40,786 nt of DNA from Magnetococcales bacterium (GTDB lineage: Bacteria > Pseudomonadota > Magnetococcia > Magnetococcales > JADFZT01), in NCBI GenBank assembly GCA_015232395.1, contig JADFZT010000041.1, forward strand, positions 1-40,786, read 5' to 3'. The notes beneath the pieces are model-generated. The model saw nothing but the letters and a program-made list of their open reading frames with translations, searched no databases and was not told the origin of the DNA. The translations under genes and the position numbers were made by a program. Positions 26,734-35,316 of this stretch are shown in pieces; the first letter of the stretch is position 1; every line of letters starts with the position of its first letter.

Positions 26734-27597
26734 ATGTCCTTATTCAAACGCGGTTTTTTTCTCCTGGCAGCACTGCTCTTTCTTCTTTCAGCCAAGCCGG
26801 GATTGGCGGAGGAAGGAGAGCCCCCACCACTGGATCCCCGTATACGCACTGTGGCGGTGTGGGACTTTGAAAATGCCACGGTAGCGGGTCTTGCAGACAT
26901 CACCGCCCTGGACTATCTGGTGCGGGCGATGCCGGAAATGATCGTCGCCAAACTTGTCAGCATCAAAGATCTCAAACTGGTGGAACGTGTCCACCTACGG
27001 GAGGCTTTGGAGGAATTAAAGTTGGGATCGAGCGAGCTTGCCAGCCAAAAATCCCGACTGCAACTGGGTCGCCTCTCCGGAGCGCGATTCATGATTTTCG
27101 GTGACTTTATGGCCATCGGCCCCACCATTCAGGTGAGTGTGCGGGTGGTGGAGGTGGAGACCTCTCTCATCACCTTCGTCGATAGCGTCAACGGTACGAT
27201 GGATGGCATCGGCGGCCTGATCAACGGCCTGTCGGACAAGGTCGCCCGTAGCTTTGCCCACACCCCTTCCGCCACCCGCTTTGGCTGGAAGGAAGATATG
27301 AGTGTCTGGAAGCGCCACGAAGAGGGCATCCGCCTGATCGACGACCGCAAGTACAAGCAGGCCGAAGCGCTATTCAAAAAGCTTCTGGCCAAGCACCCCA
27401 CCTTCCAACCGGCCCAGCGGCAGATGAAAATGGCCCAGTTGGGTGAAAGCTACCGCAATGGTGTGGATGCCCTTAAAGCCAAAGAGTATAACAAAGCCAT
27501 CAGCGCCTTCAAAAAAGTCCTCAAAGCCGACGCCGCCTTTCAACCGGCCCGGGATAAACTCAAGGCTGCTCTGAAGGCCAAACGGCAGGCTCGATAG
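26734..27597 (+). CDS. Exported CsgG-like protein with TPRs
   Basis: A 287-aa protein. Signal peptide about 1-25 (ending SAKPGLA), no lipobox Cys. The CsgG-like domain covers about 36-170: TVAVWDFENATVAG, LREALEELKLGSSELASQ, ARFMIFGDFMAIGPTIQVSVRVVEVE. TPR helices cover about 195-287. The ELKLGSS(D/E)LA motif is shared with the gene upstream, so the two domains are close paralogues. True CsgG is a lipoprotein pore for curli; with no lipobox and no csgA/B/E/F nearby, this is more likely a periplasmic structural or assembly protein. AGGAAA lies 8 nt before the ATG. Confidence 0.82.
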   Translation: MSLFKRGFFLLAALLFLLSAKPGLAEEGEPPPLDPRIRTVAVWDFENATVAGLADITALDYLVRAMPEMIVAKLVSIKDLKLVERVHLREALEELKLGSSELASQKSRLQLGRLSGARFMIFGDFMAIGPTIQVSVRVVEVETSLITFVDSVNGTMDGIGGLINGLSDKVARSFAHTPSATRFGWKEDMSVWKRHEEGIRLIDDRKYKQAEALFKKLLAKHPTFQPAQRQMKMAQLGESYRNGVDALKAKEYNKAISAFKKVLKADAAFQPARDKLKAALKAKRQAR

Positions 27598-27628
27598 TTC
27601 AACTCTGAAGGTTGGATGGCTAGCGGCA

Positions 27629-28216
27629 ATGAAAAAAAACAAGAAAAAAAACGTTCCAACCATCTCCCCTTTCCAAGGGAGTGAGCCTCAGATCGATCCC
27701 ACCGCCTACATCCATCCCAGCGCGGTCATCATCGGCCACGTCACCATTGGCGCCTATGTCTCCATCTGGCCGGGAGTGATTATTCGTGGCGATGTCAATC
27801 ACATCCGGATCGGTGCCCGAACCAACATTCAAGATGGCGTGGTGCTCCATGTGTGCCGCCCCACCGGGGACCAACCCAAGGGCTACCCGCTCATCATTGG
27901 TGAGGGGATCACCATTGGTCATCGGGTGGTGCTCCATGGCTGTCAGGTGGGAGATGGTTGTCTGATTGGTGCCAGCGCGACCGTTTTGGATGGGGCGGTG
28001 TTGGGGGAAGAGGCGATGATTGGTGCTGGAAGCTTGGTGACACCGAGAACCAAGGTGGGCACCCAAGAGCTATGGCTGGGCTCTCCCGCCAAGATGCGTC
28101 GCCACCTGGAAGAAAAAGAGCTGGTCGGGATGCGGGCGACGACTGACAATTATATCCAGCTGGCCAATCAGTATCGGGATACCGAACCGAAAAAATGGAA
28201 AGGGTTTGGGATTTAA
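27629..28216 (+). CDS. Gamma-carbonic-anhydrase-family hexapeptide-repeat protein
   Basis: A 195-aa left-handed beta-helix protein of the YrdA/gamma-CA family. Conserved R53 and D55 (IIRGDVNHIRIG) and the three metal-ligand His (H74, H98, H103, the last two in GHRVVLHGC) are present. Whether it hydrates CO2 is uncertain, since many YrdA proteins lack proven activity and the catalytic acid loop is not obvious. It starts 31 bp after the CsgG-like gene, on the same strand. The Lys/Asn-rich first eight residues have no homologous counterpart and may be a tail. Confidence 0.88.
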   Translation: MKKNKKKNVPTISPFQGSEPQIDPTAYIHPSAVIIGHVTIGAYVSIWPGVIIRGDVNHIRIGARTNIQDGVVLHVCRPTGDQPKGYPLIIGEGITIGHRVVLHGCQVGDGCLIGASATVLDGAVLGEEAMIGAGSLVTPRTKVGTQELWLGSPAKMRRHLEEKELVGMRATTDNYIQLANQYRDTEPKKWKGFGI

Positions 28217-28303
28217 CCAGAAACCCCCATTTTCAATCAAAGTAAACGCTCAAAAAAAAGCGCGCGCGCATCCATTCCTACCCCAAGCCCCTTCCTCTGA
28301 TTT

Positions 28304-28546
28304 TATAGCAATTCCAATCAAGAATTGGACATATGCCGTTGCTCTTTTGCCGTCATTCCCGCGAATGCGGGAATCCAGGGTGCCTGGTACGAACCTTTCC
28401 AAATCTTGTATCACTTTCAGCAAAACTCCGGCCTTTCTTGAAGATTTGGTTTTTCCTTGAGGGCAATCATCAGCTCCCTGGATCCCCGCCTTCGCGGGGA
28501 TGACGAGTCAGGGAAGAGTGCCTAATTTTGAGATAGAATTGCTATA
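28304..28546. mobile_element. MITE-like element with TIRs and nested palindromes (243 bp)
   Basis: Perfect 11-bp terminal inverted repeats, TATAGCAATTC at 28304-28314 and GAATTGCTATA at 28536-28546. The outer TA could be the target duplication of a Tc1/mariner-IS630-type transposase. Nested inside are CCAAATCTT / AAGATTTGG (28399-28407, 28441-28449) and two inverted copies of a REP-like palindrome beginning CGTCAT (28351-28380 and 28476-28505). No transposase gene is present. The rest of the 28217-28631 gap shows nothing else. Confidence 0.7.
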
Positions 28547-28631
28547 ACCCTGTTTTTCCTCTCCCCCCGGATGTGGGGTCAGCCCCGATGCTCCTGCCAT
28601 TTTTTTCCAAAAAAAACGGACAGAAAAAAAC

Positions 28632-28859
28632 TCACCCCCCCTTCACCTCACCCGTAGAGCAGGTATTCACCCCGAACAGGAAGCAGGTACCAACGCCAAA
28701 GGGCAGGTAGAGGGGACAAAACCGCACAAAACCGGTCACCAGGGGGATCACCCCCAACCACCCCCAAGGGGTCTGGGGCCCCATCAAGACACCGGATATC
28801 AAAACCACCCCCACCACAATGCGCATGGAACGATCAATCGCGCCCACATTTTGTTTCAT
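28632..28859 (-). CDS. DUF2892-family small inner-membrane protein
   Basis: A 75-aa protein. It has the family opening NVGAIDRSMRIVVGVVL, two membrane helices (about 12-28 and 32-48) and the FCPLYLPFGVGTC stretch. DUF2892 proteins occur alone or fused to rhodanese domains (as in YgaP); their function is unknown. The Cys residues (FCPLY, GTC, NTC) may be of interest because family members sit near thiol or sulfur chemistry. Length is typical. No obvious operon partner; the VOC gene upstream is on the same strand, 62 bp away. Confidence 0.85.
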   Translation of the reverse strand: MKQNVGAIDRSMRIVVGVVLISGVLMGPQTPWGWLGVIPLVTGFVRFCPLYLPFGVGTCFLFGVNTCSTGEVKGG

Positions 28860-28921
28860 CCCTCAGTACTCCTTGCTTTCCTTTGATGGCAAGTGTGACA
28901 CCATCCAAAGGCCTGATCGTG

Positions 28922-29518
28922 TCAGGAGTTCCCCCCATTCGACAGATCCTGGCAAAACTCCATGCCATCTCCATCGACGATGATTTTATCCTCCTCTTCC
29001 ATTGGCTCCGGCTCAGGCCACTTGTCCCACTGAGGCTCCGGCCCCTCCAAAGCCACAGGCAGAGGCGGGTTATCCCCAACGATGGGCTTGCTGCGCACCT
29101 TGTTTCCAGGTGAATTACAGGAAAATTCGATGGGAATGTGGTTGGGATCGTAGGAATAGATGGAAAGAAAACAGCCGTGATTGACCACATTGGAAACCGG
29201 AAAATCCGCCGCAGCCAAGCGGTTGCCCAGCGCCATGATCGCCTCCACATCCTCCATGCCGATGGAGATGTGATCGAACACGTGGGGGCCCTTTACCGGC
29301 TCGCCATGGCGACGATAGGGCACCCCTTCCGCATCAAACCACTCAAAAAAAGAGATAAGCGTGGTCTCCGATACTTCAAAAAAATATTGCCGATTACCCG
29401 CATCTCCCATGGTATAGACCAAGCGCATCCCTAAAAGATCGCGCCAAAAACGAACTGTTTTTTCCAAATCGTTGGTAGCAAAGGCGACGTGGTGAACCCC
29501 CGTAAACTTGCCTTTCAT
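28922..29518 (-). CDS. VOC-superfamily (glyoxalase/dioxygenase fold) protein
   Basis: A 198-aa single-module-pair VOC protein. The first module begins GVHHVAFATNDLEKTVRFWRDLL. Candidate metal ligands are His9/10, the His of FDHISIGM and the Glu of PIEFSC. Length and ligand spacing fit a dioxygenase-like or lactoylglutathione-lyase-like member, but the substrate cannot be named. The last ~60 residues (Pro/Glu-rich, ending NGGNS) extend past the fold. GTG/ATG choice is not in question: ATG at 29518. Confidence 0.85.
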   Translation of the reverse strand: MKGKFTGVHHVAFATNDLEKTVRFWRDLLGMRLVYTMGDAGNRQYFFEVSETTLISFFEWFDAEGVPYRRHGEPVKGPHVFDHISIGMEDVEAIMALGNRLAAADFPVSNVVNHGCFLSIYSYDPNHIPIEFSCNSPGNKVRSKPIVGDNPPLPVALEGPEPQWDKWPEPEPMEEEDKIIVDGDGMEFCQDLSNGGNS

Positions 29519-30098
29519 GATGTTTGAGCCTCCCCGACACCCCTCTCAAAGTCGAGTAGAGAGGGATTTTGTTACGTCATTTTGTTGTTTTTTTCTCACT
29601 TTAACAGCTTGCTTTTTACACTTTACCCACTGGCTTCGACAAGCAATCCCAAAAGATGGTTCCAAACCTGACCCACTTGGCCTCCCTCCCCCTCCAGCCA
29701 AAGGGTGAGACAGCCTTCACACCCGATCATCCCGGAAAAGCTTCCCACTGGCGTGTTTTTGCTTCAAGGCGGGATGACCCCCACATAACAATATGTTATA
29801 CATTATCGAAGGGATATCCAGCCTGTAGGGATGTGATGATAAATGGTAGAGGGTGGCCTCCAAGACAACGCTGCATATCGCCTCAACTGCCGCCACTCAA
29901 AAACACATGGTACCCATGTATTTTATGCAACCCGCCCAATCCGGATCCATTAATCCCCCTCGGACGGCCTTCGGCAGAGCCCTCATGAACACTCTTGTAT
30001 AGTCACGCTTGCTGTCATCAGACAAGCGATGAGAAAATCAATCATCATCCAAGCTAGCAGTTGAGAATAAACACGCTTCCAAGGATCAGGTAACGACC
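29519..30098. other. Gene-free stretch upstream of the REC-PAS-GGDEF gene
   Basis: 580 bp without a convincing gene; the short open frames here have atypical composition. It holds a 15-bp palindrome, ATAACA-ATA-TGTTAT (29785-29799), and an imperfect inverted repeat around CGCTTG...GACAAGCG (30006-30028) close to the next gene. Either could be an operator. Confidence 0.45.
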
Positions 30099-31421
30099 AT
30101 GACGACCCCTTCTGAAATCAAATCCAGCGCCCGAATCCTGGTGGTCGACGACTCCCGCTCCGCCAGAAACCTCATCAAATCCGTCCTCCTGGCCGAAGGG
30201 TATACCGTCCTGGAGGCGGACGACGGCAAGGAAGCCGTGAAAGTTTTTAAAAATGAAAATCCGGACATGGTGTTGATGGATGCCAACATGCCGGTGGTGG
30301 ATGGTTTCAAATCCTGCTCTGAGATCAAACGCCTCCCCAAAGGGGTCTACACCCGGGTGATCATGATCACCAGCCAGGACGATGACGCCACGGTAAACAA
30401 GGCCTTTTCCTCTGGAGCGGAAGAGTTTATTACCAAACCCATCAACTGGGGGGTGCTGAAAAAAAGAATGCATCTGGCCCTGGAAAATCAAGCGGCCCAG
30501 GAAGAGATCCGGGAGGGCAAAATTCGTCTGGATGCCATCGTCAATACCGCTGTGGATTCCATTATCGTCATCAACGACAAAGGCATCATCGAATCCTTCA
30601 ACCGGGCTGCAGAAAAAACCTTTGGCTACTCTACCCAGGAAGCCATCGGCCAAAATGTCTCCTTGCTCATGCCCTCCCCCTACCGAGAAAAACACGACAG
30701 CTATCTGGCCCAATATTTTGAAACGGGTGTGGAAAAGGTGATCGGCCATAAACGGGAGGCGGTTGCCCAAAGAAAGAGCGGCGAAACCTTTCCCATTGAA
30801 CTCTCCATCAGCCGGGTGCGCCTGAAGGATCGGGTGATTTTTACCGGCATTGTTCGTGACATCACCGAACGCAAACTGGCCGAGGAGAAAATTTTCTTCC
30901 AGGCCAATTATGACGCCCTCACCAACCTGCCCAATCGGGCCATGTTCATGCGCTCTCTTGGGGAATCCCTGGTAAAAGCCAAACAGGATAAAAAATCCCT
31001 GGGGCTCATTTTTATCGATCTGGACCGCTTCAAATGGATCAACGACAACCTGGGCCATGCCGCAGGCGATCATCTGCTGCAAGTCTCTGCTGAACGTTTA
31101 AAATCCTGTGTCAACGAGGGGGATCTGGTAGCGCGCCTGGGAGGAGACGAGTTTACCGCCATTCTGGAAGGAGTGGATGAGGCAGAGGTGGCGGATATCG
31201 CCCGGGAAATACTGAATAAACTCAACGACAGCTTTGAGTTGGAAGGGAAAGAAACCTACATTTCCGGCTCCCTGGGCATGGCCCTCTTTCCATGGGATGC
31301 CAAGACGGTAGAGGAGTTGTTGAAATTTGCTGACGAAGCGATGTACCGCTCCAAAAAGGCAGGCCGCAACGCCTATCATTTTTACAGCGGGGACTCCTTT
31401 ATCCAGCCGAAAAAATATTGA
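30099..31421 (+). CDS. Response regulator with PAS and diguanylate cyclase domains
   Basis: A 440-aa cytosolic signalling protein. A receiver domain (about 12-128) has the acidic pair VVDDS, phospho-acceptor D61 (VLMDANMP), T91 and K113. A PAS domain (about 141-258) runs from LDAIVNTAVDSIIVIN to FTGIVRDITERK. A GGDEF domain (about 265-435) has an intact GGDEF (348-352), so it should make c-di-GMP from GTP. The inhibitory RxxD site five residues before GGDEF is NEGD (339-342), lacking the Arg, so product inhibition may be weak. No histidine kinase is adjacent. AGG precedes the ATG. Confidence 0.93.
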   Translation: MTTPSEIKSSARILVVDDSRSARNLIKSVLLAEGYTVLEADDGKEAVKVFKNENPDMVLMDANMPVVDGFKSCSEIKRLPKGVYTRVIMITSQDDDATVNKAFSSGAEEFITKPINWGVLKKRMHLALENQAAQEEIREGKIRLDAIVNTAVDSIIVINDKGIIESFNRAAEKTFGYSTQEAIGQNVSLLMPSPYREKHDSYLAQYFETGVEKVIGHKREAVAQRKSGETFPIELSISRVRLKDRVIFTGIVRDITERKLAEEKIFFQANYDALTNLPNRAMFMRSLGESLVKAKQDKKSLGLIFIDLDRFKWINDNLGHAAGDHLLQVSAERLKSCVNEGDLVARLGGDEFTAILEGVDEAEVADIAREILNKLNDSFELEGKETYISGSLGMALFPWDAKTVEELLKFADEAMYRSKKAGRNAYHFYSGDSFIQPKKY

Positions 31422-31496
31422 GCGATCTTCTCTGATAGACCGCTCCCCATCTCCCCGGAGCGCCTTCATAAGACGCCAACTTTTCCATTCTGATAT

Positions 31497-31525
31497 CCGG
31501 CCTCCCCGATCCCGGGAGAGGCCGG
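31497..31525. terminator. Hairpin between convergent genes
   Basis: CCGGCCTC (31497-31504) pairs perfectly with GAGGCCGG (31518-31525) in the gap between the converging GGDEF and asparagine synthetase genes. A second stem, CGCTCC/GGAGCG, lies at 31441-31462. No strong T run follows, so a terminator role is inferred from position. Confidence 0.4.
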
Positions 31526-31583
31526 AATTGTCAGGTACCAACTTCAATTCCTCCCGGTACGCTTGACCACCCCCAACAACTCT

Positions 31584-33434
31584 TTACCAACCACGATAGC
31601 CCTCCCCCAGCCATTTATCCCCCCAGAGAGTCAGCATCAAGAGGGTCCAGATGCGGCTATGGCGTTCCGGCACACCCGGAGCAAGCAACCTTTCCCACCC
31701 CTTCTGCCAATACCCCTCCCGCACCCACACCCCACGGCGCACCACCGCCAACGCCTCTTCCCAATCGAACCGGTCGAGAGCCCGGGCGCTGAACCCCTGT
31801 TTGGGATGGTTTTGCAACCGGGGCGGCGTGCGATCCCGCAGATAGCGGCGCAACAGCGGCTTGCTGGGACCATGGCCATTTTTTTCCTCAGGCAATGCAT
31901 AGGCCCATTCGATCAGACGATGATCCAATAACGGCACCCGCACCTCCAGGGAGTGGGCCATGGACGCCCGATCCACCTTGGTGAGCACATGATCGGCACA
32001 AAAAGTCATGAGATCCATCCGCTGCAAAGCCCGCTTCAAGGGCAATCGGGGTTCGAAGTGTCGCTTCAAGGGGGCCAGCATCCGTTCATCATCAAAAACC
32101 AACCCCATGGGAGCCAGGAGAGATTGCACCTCTTCAGGTAAAAATCGGGGGAATAACCGCCAGGCATGACGATGGAGGGGAGAAGATTGACTAAAATGAC
32201 GAGCCGCTTGGCGTGTCAGAGCTGGAGCCCCCTGCCACCCCACCAGAGGCCGCAACCCCCGACGCAGGTATTGGGAGGCTTGACGCACTCCCCCGTCCAG
32301 ATTTTGATACCAGTTATAGCCACCAAACAGCTCATCCCCCCCATCCCCGGCCAGCACCACCTTGAAACGTCCGGCTGCGGCCTCACTGATCCGAAACATG
32401 GCGATCTGGGAGCTGTGGCCATCGGGTTCATCCACCCCCTGGGCCACCTGATGGAGCAGGCCCGTCACATGGCGGCTGGTGAGATCTACAACATGGTGAG
32501 GAAAATCCAGATAGTGAGCTGTCGCTGCCGCCACCCCCGCTTCGTTGCGCCGGGACTCCGGAAAACCGATGGTGAAGGCCTCCATGGGATGATTCTGTTC
32601 CCGTAACCCCACCGCCACCGATGAAGAGTCCAAACCACCGGACAAAAAGAGCGCCACCGGCACATCCGAAAGCAGATGCTCCCCCAACACCCCATGAAAC
32701 CGTTCAGCCCACTCCTCTCCCCGGCTTGACCCCCCATCCAGATCCCTGGGCGGTTGCCAATAGGTCCGTTCCCGCCCCCCCTGCCCGATCTGCCATGTAT
32801 AGATCGATCCTGGAGAGAGCTTGCGCACCCCTTGCCAGATCGAAGAAGGCGCGGGTACATAACTCAAGGTCAAAAGATGAGCGATGGCCAGGGGATCCGG
32901 GCTGGGAGGGGATTTCAGCAAAGGGAGCAGGGCAGAGAGTTCCGAGGCGAGGATGACCCCTCTGGATGTTTCTGCAACGTAAAGGGGCTTGATTCCCACC
33001 CGATCCCGGGCTGCAATGAGCTTTTTTTGATCACGATCCCACAGGACAAAGGCAAACATCCCCTCCAGATAATCCACCACCCCCTCTCCCCAGGCCTGAT
33101 AGCCATGGAGAATCACTTCGTTGTCGCTGCGGGAACGGAAGGTGTGACCGAGGGAAATGAGCTTTTTGCGCAGAGTGGGGGCGTTGTAGATCTCGCCGTT
33201 ACAGGTCAGGCGGAGCCGATCAGACTCATCGGCCATGGGTTGGTTGCCAGCTGGTGTCAGATCGACGATGGCCAGACGGCGGTGGCCCAGCCAGATGCGT
33301 TCAGACGGGTCGGACCAGATCCCCCGACTATCCGGCCCCCGATGGCTGAGGCGGTCAAGGGCCTGGGATTTACTGATGGGACCATCCTCCCCTGGCCCTG
33401 CCCCCTCCCCTGCGACCGCCAAAATGCCACACAT
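31584..33434 (-). CDS. asnB: Asparagine synthetase (glutamine-hydrolysing)
   Basis: A 616-aa two-domain enzyme that makes asparagine from aspartate, ATP and glutamine. The glutaminase domain begins with nucleophile C2 (MCGILAVAGE) and carries HRGPDSRG, CNGEIYN and SDNEVILHGY. The synthetase domain has the pyrophosphatase loop SGGLDSS (265-271) and the downstream KVDRASMAHSLEVRVPLLD signature. Length fits the longer, AsnB-like subgroup often found in polysaccharide or lasso-peptide loci as well as in amino-acid metabolism. No glycosyltransferase or peptide gene is adjacent, so a primary-metabolism role is the simplest reading. Confidence 0.93.
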   Translation of the reverse strand: MCGILAVAGEGAGPGEDGPISKSQALDRLSHRGPDSRGIWSDPSERIWLGHRRLAIVDLTPAGNQPMADESDRLRLTCNGEIYNAPTLRKKLISLGHTFRSRSDNEVILHGYQAWGEGVVDYLEGMFAFVLWDRDQKKLIAARDRVGIKPLYVAETSRGVILASELSALLPLLKSPPSPDPLAIAHLLTLSYVPAPSSIWQGVRKLSPGSIYTWQIGQGGRERTYWQPPRDLDGGSSRGEEWAERFHGVLGEHLLSDVPVALFLSGGLDSSSVAVGLREQNHPMEAFTIGFPESRRNEAGVAAATAHYLDFPHHVVDLTSRHVTGLLHQVAQGVDEPDGHSSQIAMFRISEAAAGRFKVVLAGDGGDELFGGYNWYQNLDGGVRQASQYLRRGLRPLVGWQGAPALTRQAARHFSQSSPLHRHAWRLFPRFLPEEVQSLLAPMGLVFDDERMLAPLKRHFEPRLPLKRALQRMDLMTFCADHVLTKVDRASMAHSLEVRVPLLDHRLIEWAYALPEEKNGHGPSKPLLRRYLRDRTPPRLQNHPKQGFSARALDRFDWEEALAVVRRGVWVREGYWQKGWERLLAPGVPERHSRIWTLLMLTLWGDKWLGEGYRGW

Positions 33435-33565
33435 GGTGTCCTCAAACAGGGATGTTGGCAGCCCCCCCCTCCTCTCTCCTGATCAATGTGATCAAGGAAT
33501 TAAAAATATGGGGAGAGGGAGGGATACCAGGGGGTAAATGAAGGCTGGGGGCGTATTGAATCAGA

Positions 33566-34588
33566 TCAGAACGAAACCCGGGAGCGGCCCGAAGCCTTGG
33601 CCCGGTAAAGCGCTTGATCCACCTGTTCTACCCAGGAACATTTGGTAAAACCGGCCTGCCAGGCGGAAACGCCAATGGAAACCCCCAAGGGCTTGGCGCC
33701 AGGGGCCTGAATTTTCAGGCTGGCCACGCCATCACAGAGGCGATTCATCAACATTTCAGCGCTCTTGATATCGGTATTGGGCAAAATAAGGGCAAACTCA
33801 TCTCCGCCGATGCGCGCCAACAGGTCGGAATCCCGAATCATGCTGGAGAGGGTTTTGGAGACCAGCACCAGGGCTTGATCCCCTTCGGCATGCCCCATCA
33901 GGTCATTGACCGATTTAAAATGGTCGAGATCCAGACCAGCCAACACCAAGGGATGCCCATAGCGCTCGGCGTTGGTCATCTCCTGCCCCAACCGCTCTTC
34001 GAACACCCGGCGGTTGACCAAACCCGTCAAAGCGTCCCGGCGAGCCAGATCATAGAGATCTTCATAAGCCAGCGCCCGCTCCAAGGGGCCCCGCAATTCC
34101 ATGAAGACATCCTCTTCCCACTTGTAGAAAGGATCGGAGGAGAGGAAAGGCTTTTGGTGAAGAAGCAAAATCCGGTCAACATCCGAGGCGAGCAGGGGGA
34201 AATGGTAAAAAAGCCCTACTTCCTCCATAAACCCCTCCGCCGGTGGGGCTGGGCTTGCTTCCAAAAGCTTCTGGGCGCAATCCACCAACCTTTGACGATG
34301 GGGGCCGTGATCGGAACAGGTCATATGCATCCGATTGCGGGGTTGATGACGGTATGCCAGAAGATCGTGCTCGAAAAATGCCACCAACCAGGATGAAAAA
34401 GTATCGATCATACTGGCCAAATCGAGCTGCTCCCCAAGCTTGCGGTGCAGTTCATAAATCCTGGCCAGCTCTTCATTTTTTCGCCGATAATGGTCCAGTT
34501 CCAACACCAGATTCGACGGCGTGCTGGAAATCAGGATCGGCGTGCGATCAATGGTTGAACGGCTTTCCAGATTGACGATAATCCCCAT
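33566..34588 (-). CDS. Diguanylate cyclase with GAF-like N-terminal domain
   Basis: A 340-aa cytosolic protein. The N-terminal part (about 30-175) is GAF-like in outline (LGEQLDLASMIDTFSSWLVAFFEHDLLAYR) but not firmly assigned. A GGDEF domain (about 180-340) has DALTGLVNRR, an intact GGDEF (261-265) and the inhibitory site RDSD (252-255) at the standard five-residue spacing. It should therefore make c-di-GMP under product control, in contrast with the enzyme at 30099. GGGGAA precedes the ATG. Confidence 0.9.
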   Translation of the reverse strand: MGIIVNLESRSTIDRTPILISSTPSNLVLELDHYRRKNEELARIYELHRKLGEQLDLASMIDTFSSWLVAFFEHDLLAYRHQPRNRMHMTCSDHGPHRQRLVDCAQKLLEASPAPPAEGFMEEVGLFYHFPLLASDVDRILLLHQKPFLSSDPFYKWEEDVFMELRGPLERALAYEDLYDLARRDALTGLVNRRVFEERLGQEMTNAERYGHPLVLAGLDLDHFKSVNDLMGHAEGDQALVLVSKTLSSMIRDSDLLARIGGDEFALILPNTDIKSAEMLMNRLCDGVASLKIQAPGAKPLGVSIGVSAWQAGFTKCSWVEQVDQALYRAKASGRSRVSF

Positions 34589-35030
34589 AACGATTCCCCT
34601 TTATTAAAAGGGTTCCTCTGACGCGCCTGGTTTCAAATGCGCGCTCTTTACCATGGCTACGTGTTTACTTTTATACGGATTTCCAGCCTGCCTTTTATAA
34701 ACAGACCTTTTGGTTCTCTGGAAACCCATTGCCAAGAGAGGATGCCATTTTCGTGCCAACCCGAAAGGCCATCCCTCCTGAGCCAACCGTTATTGGACTG
34801 ATATACATTGTTGATATTTATATGTTTTTACTGATTTAGACTGAATTGTAACCAGGTGTAAGAGAACCCCCATTAACCAATGCCTGGCAACTTCTGCCTG
34901 AAGGGGAACGCTTTTTGCCGATGTCACCATTCAATGAGGAGATGGCCGAAGGATGATCGAAAAGCGAATGATACGAATTCTTGTTCAAACGACGAGCTTA
35001 AGGCCATTGTTTGATCTTCATTCAAAACCG

Positions 35031-35171
35031 AAAAATCTGCCACAGAGAACACTGAGGCCACAGAGGAAAAGCATGAAAAACAGCTGAACATTCCGACCAC
35101 TACCGGGCACGCGTTTTGGCTCGATTTTGGTTTTCTCTGTGTTCTCCGTGTCCTCTGTGGCTAAACGTTTT
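35031..35171. repeat. Dispersed inverted repeat (source of a spurious TEDTENTEK peptide)
   Basis: Imperfect arms at 35039-35070 (starting GCCACAGAGAACACTGAGG) and 35131-35161 (ending CCGTGTCCTCTGTGGC) pair over about 31 bp around a 60-bp loop; flanking A and T runs extend the pairing. The minus-strand translation contains LATEDTENTEKT, a peptide familiar from many unrelated annotations made on this repeat family. I treat it as a non-coding repeat. Confidence 0.75.
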
Positions 35172-35251
35172 TTTGTTCGACTCACCTGTTGAACCGGAAT
35201 TGGTATGAGACGGTGGTGGAGCAAACCATACAGGATGACCCTGTCACGCAA

Positions 35252-35285
35252 AACGGCCATGGAGTGAGCCAACCCCATGGCCGTT
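35252..35285 (-). terminator. Flagellin terminator
   Basis: AACGGCCATGG (35252-35262) pairs perfectly with CCATGGCCGTT (35275-35285); four T follow on the minus strand. It lies about 30 bp after the flagellin stop. Confidence 0.7.
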
Positions 35286-35316
35286 CTGAAAAAAAGATGA
35301 AACGATCTGGGAAGAC

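Larger units (their letters stand above)
34589..35316. other. Gene-free stretch with a dispersed inverted repeat
   Basis: About 730 bp. The left part (34589-34860) is the 5' region of the GGDEF gene and turns A/T-rich near 34790-34860, where a promoter may lie; no clear match was found. The right part holds the inverted repeat at 35031-35171 and the flagellin terminator. The open frame at 35018-35278 (minus) is an artefact of the repeat. Confidence 0.5.

Noticed and set aside
26734-27597. Curli secretion pore CsgG.
   Set aside because: No lipobox Cys, extra TPRs and no curli subunit genes nearby, so it is called CsgG-like only.
28304-28546. A CRISPR array or tRNA cluster in the repeat-rich gap.
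   Set aside because: The repeats are inverted and nested, not direct with spacers, and no tRNA-like fold was found.
35018-35278. 86-codon open frame (minus) containing TEDTENTEK.
   Set aside because: It arises from an inverted repeat family known to produce this peptide in many unrelated genomes; not a protein gene.
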